Source: Bacillus mycoides (GTDB lineage Bacteria > Bacillota > Bacilli > Bacillales > Bacillaceae_G). Taken from it: 64,000 nucleotides of DNA. The stretch spans positions 310,001 to 374,000 of the forward strand of contig NZ_LXLV01000062.1 in NCBI RefSeq assembly GCF_001757995.1, given 5' to 3'. The position numbers and the translations under genes are program-made. The notes under the pieces were generated by a model. That model was not told the DNA's origin and made no database searches. It worked only from the letters and a program-made list of their open reading frames with translations. This document shows positions 10,757-19,639 of the stretch, piece after piece (the stretch's first letter is position 1; each line of letters opens with the position of its first letter).

Positions 10757-11635
10757 TTATTTTTGTTTTTGCATATAAAAATACTGTTGTAAATAAAACG
10801 CGATACCGAAAATTAACATACCAAATACAAATATATTTCCAAATGAACTAAATGTTTCAAAAACGAACAATAGCGTTTCTTGTCCGAAAAAAGCAAATAA
10901 AAGTTGTGTAAATGCGAATAACAGTGCCAATATGTAATGATGTTGATGGAATAAATAATGTGTTGCGCCTAAAAAAGCTATAAGCGAAACAATGAAGATC
11001 CACCAAGTTTCTAAAAACAATTGCCAATTAGTAAATTGATATCCATTTACTAATATCGCAATAATTCCTATAACTGCCATCGTCGGCACACTCCATAATA
11101 ATGCACGCCCTCTAAAGAAGCGCGCACCTTTTGCATCTCCTTTTTCATTTGCGATGTATGTTAGCACGACAGTACTTATATACAAAACGGAGAGGATTGT
11201 TAACACAATGATAAGCCAAAAATGTAATTGATAATATTCATGTTCTATATTCGTCACAATTGCAGCTAACATACATGGAATAAACATCCCTGTCCAACCA
11301 TCTATTTTTCTTTCGTTCCAAAACACCGTATTACCAATCCGAATTCCTAATAGCATAAAAATAATGATACCTAGTACAAATAATGTAGTCTTATTCCCTA
11401 CTAGACTCGTTGAGAAAGCAATTAATCCAATAAATAAAAAAAGAACAAATCCATTCATAATTTCTAGTACAGGTGACAAATATCTTTTCACCCATTTGTA
11501 TGTTTCTTCATATTCACTATTATTCGCTAAACGATAGGCGTAAAAACTTATCCCAAAATAAACCGCCGCAATAATAACATATGCATATAAGACGAAACAT
11601 AAAATCGCACTGCTAATTTGCACGTAATTCCCCAC
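10757..11635 (-). CDS. Polytopic membrane protein of unknown function
   Basis: Protein of 292 residues with about eight hydrophobic segments, an N-terminal helix ending FGISFYAYRLANN, and repeated aromatic-rich helices. The arrangement faintly recalls cytochrome bd oxidase subunit II, but I see no clear haem or quinone-site motif, so I do not make that assignment. It has no partner gene nearby (83 bases from ktrC, with no obvious terminator between). A role beside the potassium regulator is possible but unsupported. Confidence 0.7.
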   Translation of the reverse strand: MGNYVQISSAILCFVLYAYVIIAAVYFGISFYAYRLANNSEYEETYKWVKRYLSPVLEIMNGFVLFLFIGLIAFSTSLVGNKTTLFVLGIIIFMLLGIRIGNTVFWNERKIDGWTGMFIPCMLAAIVTNIEHEYYQLHFWLIIVLTILSVLYISTVVLTYIANEKGDAKGARFFRGRALLWSVPTMAVIGIIAILVNGYQFTNWQLFLETWWIFIVSLIAFLGATHYLFHQHHYILALLFAFTQLLFAFFGQETLLFVFETFSSFGNIFVFGMLIFGIAFYLQQYFYMQKQK

Positions 11636-11737
11636 CCTTTTTTCTATGTATCACATTGATTTTACACACTCTTCATACTAAAAGTAAACATGTATAAGGT
11701 AGTTAAATAATTATCGTACCTATTAGTACTAATTAAT

Positions 11738-11773
11738 AATGAGCAGTGGCTAAAAACCCCTGCTCATTTGTAT
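11738..11773. terminator. Hairpin downstream of dapL (distal)
   Basis: AATGAGCAG / CTGCTCATT stem around a 13-base loop. The flanking T tract is weak, so terminator function is less certain than for the neighbours. Confidence 0.45.
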
Positions 11774-11802
11774 GAAGATGTCTAACACTAACAAATACAA
11801 AA

Positions 11803-11830
11803 GATTTTTTCGTCTCGGAACTAAAAAATC
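11803..11830 (-). terminator. AT-rich hairpin after dapL
   Basis: GATTTTTT-loop-AAAAAATC; on the minus strand the stem is followed by TTTTG. It lies 36 bases after the dapL stop and may serve as its terminator. Confidence 0.4.
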
Positions 11831-11865
11831 CCCACTCTAAACTGTTGCACAATTAGCGAGTAAGT

Positions 11866-13052
<1,187 letters not shown>

Positions 13053-13057
13053 GTTTT

Positions 13058-13780
13058 TTATTTCTCTGGGTTTAATTGACGAAGCTCTTGTTTAATTTCA
13101 GTTTTTGCTTTTGTCTTCTCATCAATTTCTTTAATTACACGTGCCGGAGTTCCCGCAACAACTGTATATGGAGGCACATCTTCTGTTACAACAGCTCCTG
13201 CTGCTACAACTGCACCTTTACCTACTGTAACGCCTTCTAGAACAACTACATTTGCACCAATTACAACATCATCTTCAACGATAACTGGTTTTGCAGAAGG
13301 TGGCTCAATAACACCTGCAAGTACAGCACCTGCACCTACGTGACAGTTTTTACCAACCGTTGCACGTCCACCAAGCACTGCGTTCATGTCGATCATAGTA
13401 CCTTCACCAATTACAGCACCGATGTTAATTGTTGCATTCATCATGATAACAGCGTTGTCACCAATTTCTACATGGTCACGAATAATCGCGCCTGGCTCAA
13501 TACGAGCTTTAATACCTTTTAAATCAAGCATTGGAATTGCAGAATTACGACGGTCATTCTCAACTACATAGTCAACAATGTGCTTATTATTTTCATCAAG
13601 AATTGTCTTAATTTCAGACCATTCTCCGAATAATACACCAGATTTTTTATTTACAAATGCTTGTACTGTTTCAGGGAATGTTACTTCTTTTAAATCCCCT
13701 TTTATGTATACCTTTACAGGAGTTTTCTTTTCACTGTTTTGAATAAACGAAATAATTTCGTTAGCGTCCATCATTTTCAT
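13058..13780 (-). CDS. dapH: Tetrahydrodipicolinate N-acetyltransferase
   Basis: Left-handed beta-helix acyltransferase of 240 residues. It uses acetyl-CoA to acetylate 2,3,4,5-tetrahydrodipicolinate, opening the acetylated branch of diaminopimelate synthesis. An N-terminal alpha domain (about residues 1-80) is followed by many hexapeptide repeats such as [24 protein letters not shown] and [13 protein letters not shown], and a short C-terminal helix. The start (MKMMDANEI) follows a good ribosome-binding site, GGAGGCAACAAGA. It lies upstream of dapL as in B. subtilis (ykuQ-ykuR). Confidence 0.93.
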   Translation of the reverse strand: MKMMDANEIISFIQNSEKKTPVKVYIKGDLKEVTFPETVQAFVNKKSGVLFGEWSEIKTILDENNKHIVDYVVENDRRNSAIPMLDLKGIKARIEPGAIIRDHVEIGDNAVIMMNATINIGAVIGEGTMIDMNAVLGGRATVGKNCHVGAGAVLAGVIEPPSAKPVIVEDDVVIGANVVVLEGVTVGKGAVVAAGAVVTEDVPPYTVVAGTPARVIKEIDEKTKAKTEIKQELRQLNPEK

Positions 13781-13851
13781 TCTTGTTGCCTCCTAAATCC
13801 ATTTATAATGTTACTCTACCAAACGATAGAGCGAGTAGCAAGACAATAATC

Positions 13852-14709
13852 TTATTTTTCCATTTGAATTTCTTCTATAATTTCTAAAAATGCTTGCACT
13901 TGTTTCAACTGTCTTGCCGAGTCACTCGTCAATAACCATGTTTCTCTCGTTAATTGAACAGGTGTTTTATACATGTTTTCCTGCACTTCTTTTAAAACAG
14001 TCGAAGGTAAAAGAGCATAACCTATTCCATTTAAAACAAGCTGTTTGCACGTTTCAATTTGGTCAACTACAATCGTTCGCTTAGGTGGATTTGAAAATAA
14101 CCCATACCACCAATTTTGTATTTGTCCATAGTAAGTCGAATCACTTTTAAATTGAATAAATGGTCTATTTGTCTCTTTTAACATCGAAATATCTTTTATT
14201 TCTTTATCAACTAAGTATAATTCATCTTCAAATAATTGTTGCTTCTGACCTTTATATTCTTGTGTTCCTCTTAATATGGCGACATGAACGTCTCCTTCAT
14301 AAAATTGCTTTTGCACTTCACTACTCCAGCCAGTAAACAGAGATATCTTCACAGAAGGATACTTATGCACAAATTTTTTCAAAACAGGTGGAAGCCAATA
14401 TTGGCCAATGACTGATGCAACAGCTATTTTTAACGTACCGTATGTTTCCGTTCTAAAAAGAGCCAGTTCACTTTTAATATTCTCTTCCCGTTGTAACATT
14501 TCTTTTGCATAATTTGCAACTTTTTCCCCTTCAGGTGTAATTGTCAATCCTTTTTGTGAACGAATAAAAAATTTCATTCCCCATTGTTTCTCCATAGATT
14601 GTAATCGTTGACTAAGCGCAGGTTGGGAAACAAATAAACGTTCCGCCGCTTTTCTCATATTTGATTCCTGAGCTAACACAACCATCATTTGAAAATCATC
14701 AATTTGCAA
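13852..14709 (-). CDS. ccpC: LysR-type regulator CcpC
   Basis: LysR-family transcription factor with an N-terminal winged helix-turn-helix (NMRKAAERLFVSQPALSQRL) and a C-terminal effector domain starting GTLKIAVASVIGQYWLP. Its closest remembered relative is B. subtilis CcpC (YkuM), a citrate-responsive repressor of citB and citZ, which has nearly the same motif wording. The TTG at 14709 is preferred because GGGAG lies just before it and because CcpC starts at this point. An upstream ATG (14757) would add 16 basic residues. Its position between dapH and darB repeats the B. subtilis order. Confidence 0.85.
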   Translation of the reverse strand: MQIDDFQMMVVLAQESNMRKAAERLFVSQPALSQRLQSMEKQWGMKFFIRSQKGLTITPEGEKVANYAKEMLQREENIKSELALFRTETYGTLKIAVASVIGQYWLPPVLKKFVHKYPSVKISLFTGWSSEVQKQFYEGDVHVAILRGTQEYKGQKQQLFEDELYLVDKEIKDISMLKETNRPFIQFKSDSTYYGQIQNWWYGLFSNPPKRTIVVDQIETCKQLVLNGIGYALLPSTVLKEVQENMYKTPVQLTRETWLLTSDSARQLKQVQAFLEIIEEIQMEK

Positions 14710-14868
14710 CTTTCTCCCTCTTTCCTTAGCTTCCATACACCTAATTTTAATAAGCATTTCATCCTTAATTTAATTGAATACTTTTATACATTAGAGCGGT
14801 TTGTTAGTTCAAACTTTTCTTATGTTTTATATCTTTTTAAATATAATACATACACAACTGATATGCAC

Positions 14869-14905
14869 GAAAAAAAGTGACTTCGCCTTTTCTGTGAAGT
14901 CACTT
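14869..14905 (-). terminator. Terminator of darB
   Basis: AAGTGACTTC / GAAGTCACTT stem followed on the minus strand by seven T, 9 bases after the darB stop. Confidence 0.88.
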
Positions 14906-14913
14906 CCCCTACG

Positions 14914-15357
14914 TTATCGATTATGCTGTCTCACTTTTTTATTCAACAATTTTAAAATAGCCCGACGTGTTAAAATACCCTCGAAGTAACCTTCTTCATT
15001 GACAGCGCAAATAAAAGGATGATCAATTGTCATTTCTAAAGCTTTTGCAAAAGAATCTTCTAACATAAGAACTGGAATCTCTTCCTTCATCACTTGTTCC
15101 ACTTTCATATTATCAAGTCTTTCAAACTCAATGCGCTCTAATCCTAAAATACCATCTAAAATCATAGCAGTACTAATTAACCCATGTAATTTATACATAG
15201 GGTCTAAAACAGGAATCGCCGAATATCCAGATTTCACAAGAACGAGTAAAGCATGTTCTAAACCATTCCCTATTTGGACATGTGCTACTTTTTCTGATGA
15301 AATCATTAAATCCTTCACAAGAATTTGTTGAAACTCATCTTTCGGAATACTAATCAT
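14914..15357 (-). CDS. darB: CBS-domain c-di-AMP receptor DarB (YkuL/CbpB)
   Basis: Protein of 147 residues formed by two CBS motifs (about residues 10-70 and 80-140), with phrases VAHVQIGNGLEHALLVLVKS and GLERIEFERLD near-identical to B. subtilis YkuL/DarB. DarB binds c-di-AMP; in its unbound form it interacts with the (p)ppGpp synthetase Rel and with pyruvate carboxylase. I chose the ATG at 15357 because GGGGGAT precedes it and the 147-residue length equals the homologue; an ATG 12 codons upstream lacks such a site. Its presence with ktrC places two c-di-AMP targets within 5 kb. Confidence 0.9.
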   Translation of the reverse strand: MISIPKDEFQQILVKDLMISSEKVAHVQIGNGLEHALLVLVKSGYSAIPVLDPMYKLHGLISTAMILDGILGLERIEFERLDNMKVEQVMKEEIPVLMLEDSFAKALEMTIDHPFICAVNEEGYFEGILTRRAILKLLNKKVRQHNR

Positions 15358-15491
15358 GTTACATCCCCCATTTCCCCTGCTTATATTCTCCAATCCTATT
15401 CACATTTTATGATAGCGTTTTCATATTATTATTTTGTCCTAACATTCTTCTAATAAAAATAAAGATACACAGCTATTTTAGCATATAACAT

Positions 15492-15521
15492 AAAAAAAAG
15501 ACTACCATTCCGGTAGCACTT
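15492..15521 (-). terminator. Terminator of abbA
   Basis: GCTACC-GGAAT-GGTAGT stem followed by eight T on the minus strand; it starts at the abbA stop codon. Confidence 0.8.
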
Positions 15522-15711
15522 AATACCCTTTATTTTTTAATCGGTAAAATAATCTTGTGATTTTTTTATATTGCGTCACATCTGTCTGTTTTAAACCATT
15601 CTCAATGTCTGTAAGCTCCACCGCTAAAATTTCGCTCGCGTAATTTTGCTGAAACAGAATATCCAACAATAAATTTTCTTCTTCTCTTGTTAAAACAAAT
15701 TCCTTTTCCAT
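15520..15711 (-). CDS. abbA: AbrB antirepressor AbbA (likely)
   Basis: Protein of 63 residues starting MEKEFVLTREEENLLLDIL, mostly helical, ending YKKITRLFYRLKNKGY. The pattern EEExLLLxIL-YA-E-IENGxKxxDxTxYKKI matches my memory of AbbA (YkzF), a small dimer that mimics DNA and inactivates the transition-state repressor AbrB. The position between ykuK and ykuL is the same as in B. subtilis. The ATG at 15711 follows AAGGAGAGGAG. Sporulation-linked expression from Spo0A is known for abbA, but no 0A box was located here. Confidence 0.75.
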   Translation of the reverse strand: MEKEFVLTREEENLLLDILFQQNYASEILAVELTDIENGLKQTDVTQYKKITRLFYRLKNKGY

Positions 15712-15838
15712 ATGCTCCTCTCCTTGCACTCGTATCATCACTCTCATTATATAAAATTTTCAACTTATTTAATAGATGTAATATTCAGTTTTTGTTAAAA
15801 ACACTTAACGACTGCAAATATATAGACATCATTTCACA

Positions 15839-16357
15839 TTATTTCGTATATCTGTTCGCATAACTAAATGCCGCATAAGCATCTGGTTTAATTTTTGCTG
15901 TTAATCCCATTGCTTGAATTTTCATCGTCATATCTAAAATAAATTCTTTTGTTAAACCATCATTCCCGATATCTAAATGAATTTCCATTATGAATCCTGC
16001 TCCCTCTTGAGCGTATGGGTGCAATAAATCCCATATTGTTTGTATATGATTGGGAGTAAATAGATAGGCGATTTCTTGACTAAACTGTGTTTCTAAATAT
16101 ATTTTCTCTCGCAACGTTGCTGGCTTATTTTTCACTGATTTATGATGCAAACATCCCCATGCTCCTTTGCCAACCCGATGAATATGTATCGCTGTAATAA
16201 ACCTCGTATCCTTTTGATGCGCTTGTGAGTCTGTCCCAATGGATAATCGATATAAATTTCGTGGATCCTTTTCAATGAAATTACAAATGCGGTTAAATAC
16301 CATATCAAAATTCAAATGTCTCTCTGAAACATTATAAAATGTATGCTCACCGTCCAC
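15839..16357 (-). CDS. YkuK family protein (RNase H-like fold)
   Basis: Protein of 172 residues of the YkuK/DUF458 family, with LSIGTDSQAHQKDTRFITA near residue 40 and a conserved C-terminal PDAYAAFSYANRYTK. The Asp in GTDSQ and later acidic residues (IHLDIGNDG) suggest an RNase H-like fold, but no activity is established to my knowledge. The GTG at 16357 is preferred: AAAGGA lies 9 bases before it and the length equals the B. subtilis protein. A TTG at 16375 would overlap that site. Confidence 0.8.
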   Translation of the reverse strand: MDGEHTFYNVSERHLNFDMVFNRICNFIEKDPRNLYRLSIGTDSQAHQKDTRFITAIHIHRVGKGAWGCLHHKSVKNKPATLREKIYLETQFSQEIAYLFTPNHIQTIWDLLHPYAQEGAGFIMEIHLDIGNDGLTKEFILDMTMKIQAMGLTAKIKPDAYAAFSYANRYTK

Positions 16358-16431
16358 ATAGTCACGTCCTTTCAATTAGACAGACTTTTCGTATTCTCAT
16401 TGTATGGGACAAAAACAAAAATTATAACTTA

Positions 16432-16581
16432 CTACCCTTTATTCGTTTCAATATTTCGAATTACATAATTACAAAACTTACATGTATAAATTACATTTTG
16501 ATTAGACTGGGCAGTTAATACATGATTAATTTCAGCATGACTGTGACAATTAGGACAAATAACAATCGGTAAGCGTTCCAT
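16432..16581 (-). CDS. Small zinc-ribbon protein, 49 residues
   Basis: ATG preceded by an excellent Shine-Dalgarno AGGAGGTG at 7 bases. The peptide MERLPIVICPNCHSHAEIN continues to a second cysteine pair CKFC. Two CxxC knuckles 25 residues apart form a rubredoxin-type zinc ribbon. It sits between ykuJ and ykuK on the same strand. No family name is assigned. Nucleic acid binding or protein contact would be typical for such ribbons. Confidence 0.75.
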   Translation of the reverse strand: MERLPIVICPNCHSHAEINHVLTAQSNQNVIYTCKFCNYVIRNIETNKG

Positions 16582-16724
16582 CCTTTGCACCTCCTATTAA
16601 TATTTACTATCATTGTAGGAAAAATGAAAAATTCCTATACATATACATTTATAAAAACCCTTTTATTTAATCGCGACTTAAATTGAAACTTCTACTACCT
16701 GTATAGCCCATTAATTAATATAAC

Positions 16725-16760
16725 TAAAAAAGGTACCACCATTTGGCGGTACCTTTTTTA
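16725..16760 (-). terminator. Terminator of ykuJ
   Basis: AAAAAAGGTACC / GGTACCTTTTTT stem 7 bases after the ykuJ stop, with T tracts on both strands. Confidence 0.85.
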
Positions 16761-16766
16761 TATGTA

Positions 16767-17003
16767 TCAAGAAATGATATCGTAAATCTCAATTGCAACC
16801 ATATCGATGTTATCGAATTGATACACTTGAGGTTTTTCACCTGGTTGATACACTTCTAACTCATACATTTCACTTTTATCGAAAAATTTCACGCTACATT
16901 TGCGCTCACCGTTCACTTCAAAATAGCGTTGTGCTACTTCACCGCTTTCAGCTTGTTCTTGTAGACTAACAAGTCGAGTTAAAATTCCTTGGAGTAGAGA
17001 CAT
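16767..17003 (-). CDS. YkuJ family protein
   Basis: Protein of 78 residues, MSLLQGILTRLVSLQEQAES at the start, then an alternating beta-rich second half (CSVKFFDKSEMYELEVY). It matches the uncharacterised YkuJ family in length (79 in B. subtilis) and place. The ATG at 17003 follows GAAAGGAGAG. No enzymatic motif is visible. Confidence 0.8.
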   Translation of the reverse strand: MSLLQGILTRLVSLQEQAESGEVAQRYFEVNGERKCSVKFFDKSEMYELEVYQPGEKPQVYQFDNIDMVAIEIYDIIS

Positions 17004-17139
17004 GAAATCTCTCCTTTCTCTGATCTTCCTACCAATAGGTTTTACAGCTATACTCATTCTATCCGTCATAACAGAAAAAACGTTCCACAATCTAGGATAA
17101 AGGTTCTTGGCCAGAAACTCAACTAAAATTTGTCGAAAT

Positions 17140-17179
17140 AAGAAGTAAAAAGATGAAAGAGCATCTTTTTACTTCTTTA
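17140..17179. terminator. Perfect hairpin between ykuJ and the glutaredoxin gene
   Basis: AGAAGTAAAAAGATG / CATCTTTTTACTTCT forms a 15-bp stem with a 6-base loop, in the gap between divergent genes. No gene runs into it on the plus strand, so its purpose is unclear. It could insulate the downstream promoter from antisense transcription. Confidence 0.5.
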
Positions 17180-17208
17180 TTGCGCTTTTTATACTGGCAG
17201 AATATAAT
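17180..17208 (+). promoter_or_regulatory. SigA promoter of the glutaredoxin gene
   Basis: TTGCGC (17180-17185), 17-base spacer, TATAAT (17203-17208), 28 bases before the ATG. Confidence 0.6.
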
Positions 17209-17235
17209 AAAACACAGAAAAAGGGAGGAATTACA

Positions 17236-17472
17236 ATGAAAAAAATTGAGGTTTATACACAACCTGATTGTCCGCCTTGTACCATTGTAAAAGAATTTTT
17301 AAAACATAATAACGTTGTATACGAAGAATTTGACGTAAAAAAAGACGCTGCTGCACGCAATCGTCTTTTATCTGACTATGAATCCTATTCAACTCCAACA
17401 GTTGTAATTGACGGAGAAGTTGTCGCAGGTTTTCAAATTGAAAAATTACAACAGCTACTCGGTATAGAATAG
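17236..17472 (+). CDS. Glutaredoxin family protein
   Basis: Thioredoxin-fold protein of 78 residues. The redox motif QPDCPPCTIVKEFL has both cysteines (CPPC, residues 12-15), and STPTVVIDGEVVAGF contains the cis-proline (TP) that positions substrate. Length equals NrdH/glutaredoxin-like proteins. Bacilli use bacillithiol instead of glutathione, so this may act as a bacilliredoxin-like or thioredoxin-reductase-dependent reductant; that is inference. It is monocistronic, with its own promoter and terminator. Confidence 0.88.
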   Translation: MKKIEVYTQPDCPPCTIVKEFLKHNNVVYEEFDVKKDAAARNRLLSDYESYSTPTVVIDGEVVAGFQIEKLQQLLGIE

Positions 17473-17498
17473 GAATAGGCGACACCTATTCCTATTTT
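17467..17498. terminator. Bidirectional terminator after the glutaredoxin gene
   Basis: AATAGGAATAGG-CGACA-CCTATTCCTATT stem overlapping the end of the glutaredoxin gene, between converging genes. Confidence 0.8.
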
Positions 17499-17986
17499 CA
17501 TAATTGTTGTAACCTTTTTATTTCAGTCAACAGTTCCTGACTTTCATGATACCCTGCTAATTTCCATTTTCCATTATCCTTTTGCAATGTCACAATTTGA
17601 TATTGTCCACTCTTTGCTTGCTCGTAGACATATAAATTTTTATGTTCTTCATCATAAGACATTTTTGTTTCTGAATTAAAGGAAAACGGAGCTTCTTTTG
17701 CTGGAAGTAAATATTCACCACTTTGTTTTTCATTTCTACTATTTTCATCTGTAAAAACTTGAAGGAAATTATTTGTAAAATATGGTGATAACGTCTCTAT
17801 CATCTTATTCATAGGTATTTGCTTCCCGCGAATTGAAAATTGCGTCTCATAACCTTTTTGTATCGTTGTAAACACTTCTTTCCGATCCACTTTCACTTCT
17901 TCTTTTCCTAAAACAGTTGTGACACTATAGCCAACTAGAAAGGCAACACATATAAATAGAACAAACCATATTCCATATTTCTTCAT
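17498..17986 (-). CDS. Membrane-anchored or secreted protein, DUF3993-like
   Basis: Protein of 162 residues with an N-terminal signal or anchor (KKYGIWFVLFICVAFLVGYS) and no lipobox cysteine. The rest is a soluble extracytoplasmic domain with YEQAKSGQYQIVTLQKDNGKW near the end, which resembles DUF3993-type Bacillus proteins. Function unknown. It is transcribed towards its terminator, away from ykuI, from which it is separated by about 180 bases. Confidence 0.7.
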   Translation of the reverse strand: MKKYGIWFVLFICVAFLVGYSVTTVLGKEEVKVDRKEVFTTIQKGYETQFSIRGKQIPMNKMIETLSPYFTNNFLQVFTDENSRNEKQSGEYLLPAKEAPFSFNSETKMSYDEEHKNLYVYEQAKSGQYQIVTLQKDNGKWKLAGYHESQELLTEIKRLQQL

Positions 17987-18139
17987 TTTTTCACCTTCCT
18001 TTTAAAAGAGCTTGTCTTTGTAGTATTCATTGTAACAATGATTATGCAAAGAAAGGGATGATTTCGTTCGTAAAATCTTTACAATGATAGACAGCATTTT
18101 CATCATCATTTTCACTATTACCAATTTATGATAAAAACA

Positions 18140-18168
18140 AACAAAATGCACGAATCTCTTCGTGCATT
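18140..18168 (-). terminator. Terminator of ykuI
   Basis: AATGCACGAA-TCTC-TTCGTGCATT stem overlapping the ykuI stop codon, with a T-rich tract downstream on the minus strand. Confidence 0.85.
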
Positions 18169-19384
18169 AAAATAAAACATCTTCTTCATATAAATATTCG
18201 TACGATAAATCTATAAATAAAAAGTTTTCATCATCAATCGGGAATGAAAATGTTCGTACCATTTCACCAGTTTCAATATCAGCATATAAATCTGAAAGTC
18301 TTGCCTTATTCTCAAAACGCATTTTCATTATATTTTCTAGAAAATACGGGCGCCAGCTCCAGTTCTTCATATAATACTCTGGCATAATGATCCATTCACC
18401 ATCTTTTTTCATAATATTACCAGATTGTTGGAAACCATCTTCATTACAAATAAATATCCGAAAACTATATTGTGATATACTTTGGCTAAATTGTAATAAC
18501 CAATCATTTATATCTTCATTCTTTTTTTGTTTTGACAGAACATCACCAATTCGATCACGTAACATCTCTGTTAAATTATAAATTTTTTGCAACTTCTTCT
18601 TCTCATGCAGAATAAATTGATGACATTCATTACCAAGTCTCTCTTTTAAAACATTCGTTTCAATAAAATCAGGTAAACATTCTTTCAAATAATTACCTTG
18701 ATAATATCTACCACCGTTTTTCCAAGCATATTGTAGTTGATAAAAAGCATCAATTTCTTCATATAACAATGTCGCACCAATTCTTCTAGCAAGTAAAGAT
18801 AAGGAATATAAAATATCTTGATAAGATTGTAAAAGTGCAGTTTGCCTTAAATTTGTTAAATCTACTTTTAAAATATCCGGTGCTAACACGCTAATACGCT
18901 CTAAATTACTTGTACCCGTTCCGACTTTATTAATCGAAATTTGAATACCATATGTACGATAATACATGAGTAAATGATTAAATTGTTCTATATCTTCTTT
19001 ACATTCATGTTCTGTTATTTCCAGAACAATGCGTTGTAAGTTCAAACCTTGTTCTTCATACATCAGTAAAAGTTGAAGTAAACTTTCATCTTCATCATTC
19101 ATTAAAACATTAGCATTCCGATGTATAAATAATAATAATTTTTGATCCGTTTCTAAATACCTATTTAACGCTTTTTCTACAATGATGTTATCCGCTTCAA
19201 GTTGAAACTCACTCGGAATAGAATCATCATGGAAGAAAGATGCTAAACTTTGTATACCCTCTTCTGTTTGAATACGTCCTACAACTTCATATCCAATTAC
19301 TGTATGCTCATCAGCACTAAAAATAGCTTGATAATAAGGAAGGACTTTATCCAAGTTACTCATTACATCTAATGCATCTATCAA
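18167..19384 (-). CDS. ykuI: EAL-domain protein YkuI, probably catalytically inactive
   Basis: Protein of 405 residues: an EAL domain (about residues 1-250) followed by the PAS-like YkuI_C domain (about 255-405, HEKKKLQKIYN to the C terminus). The metal Glu is present in YEVVGR (E33) and the second Glu in VLEITEHE. The stretch that is VDNIG in B. subtilis YkuI reads SINKVG here, so the metal-binding Asp (about 152) is replaced by Asn. B. subtilis YkuI binds c-di-GMP but shows little or no hydrolysis. This version looks even less competent and is probably a c-di-GMP sensor. Confidence 0.9.
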   Translation of the reverse strand: MIDALDVMSNLDKVLPYYQAIFSADEHTVIGYEVVGRIQTEEGIQSLASFFHDDSIPSEFQLEADNIIVEKALNRYLETDQKLLLFIHRNANVLMNDEDESLLQLLLMYEEQGLNLQRIVLEITEHECKEDIEQFNHLLMYYRTYGIQISINKVGTGTSNLERISVLAPDILKVDLTNLRQTALLQSYQDILYSLSLLARRIGATLLYEEIDAFYQLQYAWKNGGRYYQGNYLKECLPDFIETNVLKERLGNECHQFILHEKKKLQKIYNLTEMLRDRIGDVLSKQKKNEDINDWLLQFSQSISQYSFRIFICNEDGFQQSGNIMKKDGEWIIMPEYYMKNWSWRPYFLENIMKMRFENKARLSDLYADIETGEMVRTFSFPIDDENFLFIDLSYEYLYEEDVLF

Positions 19385-19442
19385 CGTGCTTCCCTCCCTT
19401 TACTTTTCAAAAATTATAACACGATATTTACGGAAAAATAAT

Positions 19443-19527
19443 AAAAAATCCCTTCAGTTTTCCTGAAGGGATTAGAGGGGTAAAATGCTAAGGGGAATTA
19501 GCAATTCTACTATGAAGAAAAAAGAGG
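19443..19527 (-). ncRNA. Candidate ~85-nt regulatory small RNA with C-rich loops (FsrA/RsaE-like)
   Basis: A complete transcription unit without an ORF: promoter TTTACA-N17-TATATT (19533-19561), a predicted start near 19527, and a terminator stem ATCCCTTCAG / CTGAAGGGAT (19448-19472) ending in six T. The RNA contains a hairpin GCTAA-TTCCCC-TTAGC (19487-19502) whose loop is a mimic of the anti-Shine-Dalgarno sequence, and a second single-stranded stretch ACCCCTCTAATCCC. This is the design of Gram-positive riboregulators such as FsrA and RsaE/RoxS. I recall fsrA lying near ykuI in B. subtilis, but no Fur box is visible here. An 18-codon ORF in the region lacks a ribosome-binding site. Confidence 0.65.
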
Positions 19528-19532
19528 TCTTA

Positions 19533-19561
19533 AATATAACGTATATATCCCCTCTTGTAAA
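19533..19561 (-). promoter_or_regulatory. SigA promoter of the candidate sRNA
   Basis: TTTACA (19556-19561, read on the minus strand) and TATATT (19533-19538) with a 17-base spacer, each 5 of 6 to consensus. TTGTGACAC just upstream is a half-match to a Rex-type site. Confidence 0.65.
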
Positions 19562-19639
19562 CACATTTCTTTTAAGTGTCACAATTTCGTCATATTTTAC
19601 CACAAAGAAGTGAATAAATCATTCGTTTGTTCATCCCTT

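Noticed and set aside
10757-11635. Identification of the membrane protein as cytochrome bd subunit II
   Set aside because: Only helix count and aromatic content agree; no diagnostic residues were found.
19513-19566. An 18-codon ORF (MCLQEGIYTLYL...) overlapping the sRNA promoter
   Set aside because: No Shine-Dalgarno, and it lies across the predicted promoter.
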